From NCBI GenBank assembly GCA_934491515.1, contig CAKSTF010000021.1, positions 1-18,493 of the forward strand: a stretch of 18,493 nt of DNA. Direction: 5' to 3'. Both the position numbers and the translations under genes were made by a program. Below, piece after piece: positions 13,547 through 18,493 of the stretch. Position 1 is the stretch's first letter. Each line of letters opens with the position of its first letter. This DNA comes from an uncultured Eubacteriales bacterium (GTDB lineage Bacteria > Bacillota > Clostridia > Oscillospirales > Acutalibacteraceae). The notes under the pieces were generated by a model, which saw only the letters and a list, made by a program, of their open reading frames with translations, was not told the origin of the DNA and did no database searches.

Positions 13547-13575
13547 TGGCGGAGCAGGAGAGATTTGAACTCTAT
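13547..13575 (-). other. Prophage attachment site: 3' end of a tRNA gene
   Basis: On the minus strand this reads TTCAAATCTCTCCTGCTCCG followed by CCA: T-loop (TTCAAAT), 3' half of the T-stem (CTCTC), acceptor strand CTGCTCC, discriminator G and encoded CCA. The matching 5' acceptor strand GGAGCAG is absent upstream, so no complete tRNA exists here. The 3' sequence resembles tRNA-Ser of Firmicutes, but identity cannot be fixed from this half. This is what a phage leaves when it integrates in the 3' end of a tRNA gene; the restored tRNA should lie at the other prophage end. Confidence 0.75.
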
Positions 13576-13680
13576 GAAGTGGCTTAGCAAACCCTTTATT
13601 TATGCGGCTTTCCAAAAAATATGTGAATCTTCGTGTGAACTTTTTTAAAAATATTTGATTATTTTTACATGGATATTATA
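13576..13680. other. Non-coding arm next to the attachment site
   Basis: This AT-rich stretch without a gene holds two direct TGTGAA repeats 12 bases apart (13622-13627 and 13634-13639, the second followed by CTTTTTT). Such short repeats are the pattern of arm-type integrase sites, but there is no independent proof. Confidence 0.35.
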
Positions 13681-13682
13681 CC

Positions 13683-13704
13683 AAAAATCTTGCCCTTTTG
13701 CAAG
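13683..13704 (-). terminator. Second terminator of the phage late operon
   Basis: On the minus strand CTTGC and GCAAG (13689-13693 with 13700-13704) form a short stem followed by ATTTTT. It is a weaker backup to the stronger hairpin upstream. Confidence 0.5.
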
Positions 13705-13713
13705 TGTCACCCC

Positions 13714-13748
13714 AAATTCCCCCCCGTTTTTACAGGGGGGATTTTTTT
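13714..13748. terminator. Bidirectional GC-rich terminator at the end of the phage late operon
   Basis: Seven C (13719-13725) pair with six G (13735-13740), extended by A/T pairs to 13714 and 13745, with a ten-base loop. Seven T follow on the plus strand and AATTT on the minus strand. It is placed 27 bases beyond the last phage gene. Confidence 0.75.
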
Positions 13749-13774
13749 GCCTTAAAAGGGATTATACAAACTTC

Positions 13775-14017
13775 TTATCCTTCATGAAAATGTTGTCCCC
13801 TTTCAAGTGCTTCCAAATCTTCTATGCGGTGGTTTGCCACTTTCATCTGCTCTTCGAGCACCGGTACTCTGACCGCAAAAGAATTATGTTTGTCTACCTT
13901 TTTTTCAAGTTCCTGTATGCGGTAGTTGGATAACTTTTGCGATGTAAGTATACCGCTGAATGTCCCCACCATAGTGCCCGCAAGAGAAACAAGTGCCACA
14001 ATTATGGTATCACTCAT
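13775..14017 (-). CDS. Small phage membrane-anchored coiled-coil protein of the lysis module (holin-like/XhlA-like)
   Basis: The 80-aa protein has one N-terminal membrane helix (TIIVALVSLAGTMVGTFSGIL, about 3-23 in total) followed by a charged coiled coil with KVDKHNSFAVRVPVLEEQM and HRIEDLEALE. This layout is common in small proteins beside holins in Firmicute phages and is reminiscent of XhlA; I associate it with a family annotated DUF7365, from memory. The start at 14017 has GGAGG upstream and overlaps the holin stop by eight bases. As the last gene of the lysis cassette it may assist or control the holin, which is inference from position. Confidence 0.7.
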   Translation of the reverse strand: MSDTIIVALVSLAGTMVGTFSGILTSQKLSNYRIQELEKKVDKHNSFAVRVPVLEEQMKVANHRIEDLEALERGQHFHEG

Positions 14018-14222
14018 TTTTAACCTCCGCTTCGGGCAGTCCCGCAAGAGAAGTAAGTACCGATAAAATACCCGCAAGGGCGGACGCCGAAAGCACAATC
14101 TTCCAGTCCACGGCAGCAAGTACCGCCGATGTTCCTATCGTTGCAATCGCCGTCTGCGCTACGGTTTTTATAGCCCTTATAAGCGCTGCTTTAATCCACT
14201 GTTTACAAAATATCTTTTTCAT
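14010..14222 (-). CDS. Phage holin, r1t-like
   Basis: This 70-aa protein has a basic N-terminus (MKKIFCKQWIKAALIRAIKT) and two hydrophobic segments (about 21-38 and 43-61) joined by the short AAVDWKIVL turn. The ALIRAIKTVAQTAIATIG start and the VDW motif match the r1t-type holin family. Holins open the membrane so that the endolysin can reach the cell wall. Its start overlaps the lysozyme stop (ATGA), and its end overlaps the next gene by eight bases, giving a coupled lysis cassette. Confidence 0.82.
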   Translation of the reverse strand: MKKIFCKQWIKAALIRAIKTVAQTAIATIGTSAVLAAVDWKIVLSASALAGILSVLTSLAGLPEAEVKNE

Positions 14223-15079
14223 TCCTTTTCACCTCCTTTTATCCAGTCTAAAATGAGTTTCAAAAGCGCACGCAACGCCTTTAAAATTGCATTTTCTTTC
14301 TTTTCGGGTTCCGGAGTAGGTGTCGGCTCAGGCTCCGGGGTAGGTTCGGGTGTCGGTTCGGGAGTAGGCTCGGGTTCGGGTATAGGGTCGGGTGTGGGTT
14401 CCGGCGCAGGCGCTGCCTTTTCCCAGCCGTTAAGCCCGTGTTCCTTTATCACCGTCGGGTAATCATAAAAAGCATAGTTCTTATCCACGTTGCCCTTAAT
14501 GCCCGCCACAGTAGTGCTCTCAATGTAATTAACGCCTGCGCCGTACTGCCAAAGTCCGTAACTGCCCGTGTAGTCGCAACTTGTGTTCCACTGCGCAACC
14601 CACTTGTCGTATTTGTCAAGCCTGCTGTCCGCAAGCAAGCCATTAAGCCACGAAAGCGAGGCATAAAGTGCTACGTAGTATCCGCTGTTTTCCATAGCAG
14701 ACAAGAATGTTTCACATATCTGCACCGCCATTTCTTTTGAAAGACCGCCGCGTGCTCGTTTGTAGCCGTCCGCGTCCTCCATATCAAAACATACGGGATA
14801 GGTCGGTTTTTTGCCGCTGAGCAACCTGAGGCAGTGCGATACTTCGCTCTTCGCCTCCGCTATGCTCATAGCGTAGGAATAGATATACGCGCCCCACGGT
14901 ATTCCGTTGGCTTCGCACCCTTCAACGTTTTCAAGGAAACGCTTGTCATCCTGGCTGCCTAAATCATCACCTACCCCAAGTCTGATTATGGCAAACTGTA
15001 CCCCTGCGGCTTTTACTGCCGCCCAGTCGATTTTTCCGTTGTGGTCTGATACGTCTATGCCCTTTGCAATAAAATCCAT
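14219..15079 (-). CDS. Phage endolysin, glycoside hydrolase family 25 (muramidase)
   Basis: This 286-aa lysozyme hydrolyses the MurNAc-GlcNAc bond. GIDVSDHNG carries Asp9, and VCFDMED carries Asp99 and Glu101, matching the catalytic Asp/Glu set of GH25 enzymes. The catalytic domain ends near 200 with WQYGAG and VDKNYAFYDYP. A Pro-Glu-Pro-Thr linker (about 225-257) follows, encoded by an 18-base-type tandem repeat. The C-terminus (about 260-286, ILKALRALLKLILDWIKGG) is a basic, amphipathic or hydrophobic helix in place of the usual LysM or SH3 wall-binding repeats. There is no signal peptide, so export depends on the holin. The start has GAGGAGG upstream and lies three bases after the preceding gene. 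Confidence 0.93.
   Translation of the reverse strand: MDFIAKGIDVSDHNGKIDWAAVKAAGVQFAIIRLGVGDDLGSQDDKRFLENVEGCEANGIPWGAYIYSYAMSIAEAKSEVSHCLRLLSGKKPTYPVCFDMEDADGYKRARGGLSKEMAVQICETFLSAMENSGYYVALYASLSWLNGLLADSRLDKYDKWVAQWNTSCDYTGSYGLWQYGAGVNYIESTTVAGIKGNVDKNYAFYDYPTVIKEHGLNGWEKAAPAPEPTPDPIPEPEPTPEPTPEPTPEPEPTPTPEPEKKENAILKALRALLKLILDWIKGGEKE
14307..14402. repeat. Tandem repeat coding for the Pro-Thr-Glu linker of the endolysin
   Basis: Six-base and larger units of the type GGTTCGGGAGTAGG (plus strand) repeat across the stretch and encode PEPTPEPTPEP on the minus strand. Such repeats can change length by slippage, altering the distance between the catalytic domain and the C-terminal helix. Confidence 0.7.
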
Positions 15080-15082
15080 AAT

Positions 15083-15247
15083 TTAAGCCTCCTCAAAATG
15101 CGCGTAAAATACTTCTTTTGCTTCGTCCGTAAGATAGCCGTACTTCTGGTTATCCTCGATAAGAAGGCAAGCATACTCAAAGGAATACTCGCCATTTTCC
15201 ACGCAGTTTATAAATGCGTTTATAACTCTTGTTTCTCTTTTAGTCAT
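15083..15247 (-). CDS. Small phage protein, 54 aa, unknown function
   Basis: The protein begins MTKRETRVINAFINCVENG and is acidic overall, predicted largely helical, with no membrane segment. It occupies the position between the tail fibre and lysozyme genes where many Firmicute phages encode the short XkdX-type protein, but I do not see the XkdX sequence pattern. The start at 15247 has a perfect AGGAGG upstream; the frame is open to 15271 but the earlier ATG would overlap the fibre gene. Spacing is tight: 13 bases from the fibre gene and three to the lysozyme. Confidence 0.7.
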   Translation of the reverse strand: MTKRETRVINAFINCVENGEYSFEYACLLIEDNQKYGYLTDEAKEVFYAHFEEA

Positions 15248-15260
15248 TGATTTTTCCTCC

Positions 15261-16355
15261 TTATGTATCAAGCGTTAATGCCTGAAGTTCTGCAAATTTG
15301 TTGTCTACATATTTTTTAATATTCAAGTGATACAAGAATCCAACGTAAATACCCGGGTCACCGTTACTATAAACATTGCATTCCCCTGCCGGCAATTGAA
15401 ATGCCGAATCAAGCGCTGCAAGCGTATCTGCCGAAAAGTCTACCACCGTTTTACCGTCTCCGGCATTGTCGTCATACCACTTGCCGTCAGATTCCAACGT
15501 AAGCTTGCATCCCACGCCTATAACCTCGGTAGTGCCGTCCGCAAGCGTAAGCGGTATGGTGTATGAATTGAGGGAATACGGCGTATATTCCGCCGGATAA
15601 TTTACCACCTTTGCAGAAGATACCGTAACAAACGAAAATGTCGCGCTGTCGCCCACCGCAGCGGGCGAAGCAGCATAGCACGAAAGTTTCATCACGGAAG
15701 TGATGGCGGTAAATGTCACGTTTGTTTTGCCGCCAGTTCCGACGTTTACATCTCCGCCTGACGTGTTGTTATCAGCGTCCAAAATTCTTATACCGCCGCC
15801 ACTGCTTCCCGTTCTTGTGCTTATGTAACTCAGATAATACGTTTGTCCTTTTGCAAGGTTTAATGAGAATATAGCATTTGAAGAACCTGCCGCCGTTGCT
15901 GTTACGGTAAATGAATTATCCGATACAGATATGCTTGCTCGGGTAAGGCCGGGTACGGAGTTTAAATTAAACAAGTTTTTTCCATACACATCTATTTTCA
16001 GTTCTCCTGCGGTGTACGGATTCTCAAGCCCGCTGTCACCCATTGCGACAATTTTTGCCGTGCCGCCTAAACCGTCGGTTATGTACGCAGGCGACGCTGC
16101 GGTGTTATTGCTTACTCCCGAATCGCCTTTCGGTCCCTGCTCGCCCTGCGGCCCTTGCGGTCCTTTTTTCCACGGCAGGGAGTTCCACGGCGTTTTGCCG
16201 TCGCCCACTTTTAAAAAATTCACATCGCCGCCGTCGGTCGCTATGGCAATTTCGCCCGCAAGCAGCGTCGGGTTTTCCTGCTCCCACTCAGACTTTGTTT
16301 TGCGTTTGAACTGTATAACTCCGTCAAGATAAATTATTTGTTTTTCTTCTGACAT
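15261..16355 (-). CDS. Phage tail fibre with Mtd_N-like start and collagen-like repeat
   Basis: The 364-aa protein begins with a segment (about 13-62) containing IQFKRKTKSEWEQENP, LLAGEIAIATD and FLKVGDGKTPWNSLPW, typical of the N-terminal attachment domain of phage fibres related to Mtd. A Gly-X-Y stretch GPQGPQGEQGPKGDSG (65-80) gives a short collagen-like triple helix, indicating a trimer. The remainder has a GKNLFN segment (125-130) and is rich in Thr, Ser and Gly with beta-sandwich character, as expected for a receptor-binding region; I cannot name its fold. The start has GGGGAG upstream; the earlier in-frame start codon would overlap the previous gene. It lies 14 bases after the BppU-like gene. 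Confidence 0.8.
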   Translation of the reverse strand: MSEEKQIIYLDGVIQFKRKTKSEWEQENPTLLAGEIAIATDGGDVNFLKVGDGKTPWNSLPWKKGPQGPQGEQGPKGDSGVSNNTAASPAYITDGLGGTAKIVAMGDSGLENPYTAGELKIDVYGKNLFNLNSVPGLTRASISVSDNSFTVTATAAGSSNAIFSLNLAKGQTYYLSYISTRTGSSGGGIRILDADNNTSGGDVNVGTGGKTNVTFTAITSVMKLSCYAASPAAVGDSATFSFVTVSSAKVVNYPAEYTPYSLNSYTIPLTLADGTTEVIGVGCKLTLESDGKWYDDNAGDGKTVVDFSADTLAALDSAFQLPAGECNVYSNGDPGIYVGFLYHLNIKKYVDNKFAELQALTLDT

Positions 16356-16369
16356 TTCTAAACTCCCCC

Positions 16370-17542
16370 TTATTCTATACGCTGCCAAATGCCTACTACC
16401 AGATACGGCTGCATAAGACTCATAGCCTGTCCGCCGCCTACTGTCGAGGTAGATACATTTTCACTCGCAGGCGTTTTTGTGCCCATATTTACCTGGATGT
16501 CCACATCTGCATTTGAACGTTTTATAGGATATTTGTGACTGTGACTCGGCATTTCGTTTATGGTCATTGTATGTTCAACCTCGCCGCCCTCTGTATTGCC
16601 CGTAAATACGGCGGTTTTACTCGCTTCACCGTCTTTGTACGTTACCGTTCCCGCACCTATAAGACAGCGCCCCTGCGCCGTCTGCTGCCATGTACCAGGG
16701 TATCCGAGGTTGTTCGGGTGCTTTAACTCTCCGTCCTCGTCAATGCCGAGGTACACATAGCAGCCCACGGGGAATATTTTTTTAAGCAAACTTCCGTCTT
16801 CTCCGTTATATCCTACATACGATTCCAGTTTTGCAATTGCTATGCTCAAATTTTCAAGCGTGTCTTTTTCTGCGAAAATGTCGTTTAGTCCGCTGAACCT
16901 TTGGCTTATCACCTTGTTCTGTACGGGGTTTGTGCTGGTGTCGCTCATCTCGGCATCAACCGTCATAGAAACATCAACGCCGTTTCCGTCGAAAACAAAT
17001 TGTGAATTCCTAAGCGTTACGGAAGCGTTTACCGTCTCCGCCTTTGCTTTTTGCGCTGTTTCGGCTGCCTCTGCCGCTGCTTTTGCCGCGTCGGTCGCGG
17101 TTTTGGTAACTGCGGATAAACTTTGATTCACCGCCGGCGGCGTGTTGGGCTTTGTTTCAAACCGTATGTTTGCCGGATAGGAAAATACTTCGTACAAGGT
17201 TTCGCTGCCCACCGTTTTAGATACCGCCGTCACACACATAAATATCTTTTCCGTGCCGCCGTTTGCGGTATACTCAAGACCTAACGGCAACAGCACCTTG
17301 TTTGATTCAAAGTCTGCCGTCTCCCCGATAATAACGTTGCCCGTGCTGTCCTGCATGTCAAACCTGTAAACAAGCGAAGCACCGTTCTTTACGGCTTCAT
17401 CGCTCATTTTCTTGTAGTATGCAGGGTCAACGGTAAACTCCAGCTGCGTGGCGAATATATCCCCCTGCACACCTGCGTCCTGTATTGCCGACGGCGTTAT
17501 ACCCCCTTCCTGCACCGTAAATGCTATTGTTTTAATACTCAT
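16370..17542 (-). CDS. Phage baseplate/tail fibre protein, BppU-like N-terminus and collar-type C-terminus
   Basis: This 390-aa protein begins with a segment resembling the upper baseplate protein BppU_N: GDIFATQLEFTVDPAYY (27-43), LVYRFDMQDSTGNVIIGE (57-74) and ANIRFETKPN. An Ala-rich coiled coil (about 145-172) follows, then the trimer motif MSDTSTNPVQNKVISQ (199-214). The C-terminal part has IFPVGCYVYL (256-265), PGTWQQTAQGRCLIGAG (282-298), GGEVEHTMTINEMPSHSHKY (319-338) and the closing QPYLVVGIWQRIE, the pattern of tail-collar/short fibre domains, where HxH residues can bind metal. It is therefore likely an adsorption-apparatus protein. The start has AGGAGG. A stem-loop separates it from the gene upstream. 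Confidence 0.85.
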   Translation of the reverse strand: MSIKTIAFTVQEGGITPSAIQDAGVQGDIFATQLEFTVDPAYYKKMSDEAVKNGASLVYRFDMQDSTGNVIIGETADFESNKVLLPLGLEYTANGGTEKIFMCVTAVSKTVGSETLYEVFSYPANIRFETKPNTPPAVNQSLSAVTKTATDAAKAAAEAAETAQKAKAETVNASVTLRNSQFVFDGNGVDVSMTVDAEMSDTSTNPVQNKVISQRFSGLNDIFAEKDTLENLSIAIAKLESYVGYNGEDGSLLKKIFPVGCYVYLGIDEDGELKHPNNLGYPGTWQQTAQGRCLIGAGTVTYKDGEASKTAVFTGNTEGGEVEHTMTINEMPSHSHKYPIKRSNADVDIQVNMGTKTPASENVSTSTVGGGQAMSLMQPYLVVGIWQRIE

Positions 17543-17567
17543 ACTTTTCCTCCTTTGTGTTATACAA

Positions 17568-17595
17568 AAGCGTCCTGCCTTTCGGCAGAACGCTT
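17568..17595 (-). terminator. Hairpin between two phage structural genes (weak terminator or processing site)
   Basis: A 12-base-pair stem (one G-T pair) closed by a GAAA tetraloop lies between the stop at 17607 and the ribosome site of the next gene. Only TTTT follows (partly in the stem), so read-through is likely; it may tune the ratio of the two structural proteins. Confidence 0.5.
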
Positions 17596-17606
17596 CTTTA
17601 AAAAAA

Positions 17607-18493
17607 TTATTTTGCGGACATGTTGTTTAAGGCATACCAAATTATTTCTTTTATATCTTGGTCTGCGTCCATTTTGTCGAGTGCTGCACGCCGTTCGGCT
17701 TTGCTTACCCCGCCGCTGTTGTCTGTATCGGCATACTTTTCGCTCATCAATTTTTTTGCGATGTAGTAATAGTCGGGGCCGGCACCGCTGTCCTCTATGT
17801 TTTTAACTTTTTCGACCTCCTTTTTGTACTTGTCGGATGTGTGTTTAAACTCATCCGACATAATACTTTTGGCGATGTATCGGTAAAGTTCATTGTTGAC
17901 CTGTTTTTGGTCTTCATCTGACAGGCCCTGATAAGATTTATTACTTTCCGCCTTTTTAATAAGGGAATCCGCCTTTATCTTTACCGCTTTGCTTTTTTTG
18001 TAGGCTTGCATTACTCCGGAGTTAATATCCGATTCGCTCTTTCCGGATTTAATTAGTTCGCTGTAAATTTTATCCGCCTTTTTGGTATTGCCGCTGCCTA
18101 CGGCGCTCACTATTTTTTCGTACTGTGCCGTTGCGCCGGTATCTGCTCCGAGACCTTCAAGGAAAGCGTTTTTAACCCCCTGCTTGGTTGTCTTTTTGTC
18201 CGAAAAAGCGTCTTTTACAACATTTTCCGCAGCATGAAAATCTCTTATTACATTTTTTAACGGAATCCCGAAGAAAGCCGAAACCGAGCCCAAAAAACTT
18301 TCAATTTTTTCAGAAGCCGTCTTTTTATCAGAAGTCATGATATTTATTGACCTATAGAGATCTTCAAATACGGCCATATCTGCACGATTCACGTTATATC
18401 CGTCAAATATATTCAGCACATCTTTAACTATTGGTATCATAGAAAGCGGAATAGGTATTGTGATTGACGTTTTGGGTATTTTAAAACCTATAT
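17607..18493 (-). CDS. Large phage virion-type protein, C-terminal part (N-terminus outside the window)
   Basis: The reading frame has no stop up to the right edge (at least 294 codons seen), so the ATG at 18440 is probably internal. The upstream codons read IGFKIPKTSITIPIPLS, then MIPIVKDVLNIFDGYNVNRADM. This pattern, followed by SVSAFFGIPLKNVIRDF, resembles the end of very long phage polyvalent or internal virion proteins; that assignment is from memory of family style, not a search. The rest is Lys-rich and helical. Near the end is a canonical EF-hand loop, DTDNSGGVSKAE. Possible roles include ejected internal protein or tail tip. It ends 65 bases before the BppU-like gene. Confidence 0.65.
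   Translation of the reverse strand, partial: IGFKIPKTSITIPIPLSMIPIVKDVLNIFDGYNVNRADMAVFEDLYRSINIMTSDKKTASEKIESFLGSVSAFFGIPLKNVIRDFHAAENVVKDAFSDKKTTKQGVKNAFLEGLGADTGATAQYEKIVSAVGSGNTKKADKIYSELIKSGKSESDINSGVMQAYKKSKAVKIKADSLIKKAESNKSYQGLSDEDQKQVNNELYRYIAKSIMSDEFKHTSDKYKKEVEKVKNIEDSGAGPDYYYIAKKLMSEKYADTDNSGGVSKAERRAALDKMDADQDIKEIIWYALNNMSAK
17694..17729 (-). other. EF-hand-like calcium-binding loop in the phage virion protein
   Basis: The 12 residues DTDNSGGVSKAE fit the EF-hand loop: acidic or polar at 1, 3, 5, Gly at 6, hydrophobic at 8 and Glu at 12. A second, poorer match (DADQDIKEIIWY) begins eight residues later and lacks Gly6 and Glu12. Confidence 0.6.

Larger units (their letters stand above)
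13558..18493. mobile_element. Prophage, late-gene end (partial, continues beyond the right edge)
   Basis: Seven consecutive minus-strand genes encode structural and lysis functions in the normal phage order: large virion protein, tail fibre, second fibre, small protein, endolysin, holin, small membrane coiled-coil protein. They end at double terminators next to the tRNA-derived attachment site. No integrase, repressor, terminase or capsid gene is in the window; these are expected to the right. The lysis genes overlap or nearly touch, and ribosome sites are strong, which suggests an intact module. Confidence 0.88.

Noticed and set aside
13547..13640. Complete tRNA gene
   Set aside because: The 3' third is perfect, but no matching 5' acceptor strand, D-arm or valid anticodon arm exists; the TTGCTAA further up does not fit the spacing of any tRNA with this T-arm.
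13660..13685. Plus-strand sigma-A promoter (TTGATT ... TATACC)
   Set aside because: Spacing is 16 with poor boxes, and no plus-strand gene follows.
13655..13933. Plus-strand 92-aa ORF at the phage end
   Set aside because: It runs through two terminators and antisense to the coiled-coil gene; no ribosome site.
14253..14462. Plus-strand ORF with Gly-Val-Gly-Ser repeats
   Set aside because: It is the antisense reading of the endolysin linker repeat; no ribosome site.
15261..18493. Diversity-generating retroelement
   Set aside because: Only an Mtd_N-like start is seen; no variable-repeat pattern, template repeat or reverse transcriptase lies in the window.

Overview
The window looks like the chromosome of a spore-forming, Gram-positive anaerobe of the class Clostridia, perhaps Oscillospirales or a related gut lineage. 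The grounds are a spoIIA operon, AGGAGG-type ribosome binding sites, a divergent second type II topoisomerase pair, and a prophage with a GH25 lysozyme and r1t-type holin. The family-level guess is weak. Almost every gene lies on the minus strand, so the text runs from right to left in transcription order.

Left edge to 2.8 kb: an rRNA-type promoter and leader (about 1-130) read off the left edge. To its right lie a family 2 membrane glycosyltransferase with its own promoter, then the complete sporulation sigma operon spoIIAA-spoIIAB-sigF (2711 down to 1252).

2.8 to 11.6 kb, housekeeping block: folC; a 492-base gap holding a small plus-strand ORF, hairpins and a duplicated T-rich element; valS; and a ParE-like/ParC-like topoisomerase pair under a strong sigma-A promoter. 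valS and folC are often neighbours in Firmicutes, so the gap looks like an interruption of that pair.

11.6 to 13.5 kb: an MFS permease and a GNAT acetyltransferase, probably co-transcribed.

13.5 kb to the right edge, prophage end: the 3' end of a tRNA, still followed by its host terminator, marks an attachment site. From there to the right edge lie the late genes of an integrated phage, transcribed towards the attachment site: the C-terminal part of a large virion protein, a BppU-like baseplate/tail fibre, a collagen-containing fibre with an Mtd_N-like start, a 54-aa protein, a GH25 endolysin, an r1t-type holin, and a small membrane-anchored coiled-coil protein. Two terminators close the module. 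The integrase, and presumably the intact tRNA, should lie beyond the right edge.

I see no CRISPR array, insertion sequence or obvious new defence system. The most unusual items are the small ORF with repeats between valS and folC, a spoIIG-like promoter candidate in front of spoIIAA, the natural Ala in the quinolone-binding position of the ParC-like subunit, the endolysin tail, and the EF-hand loop in the phage virion protein.
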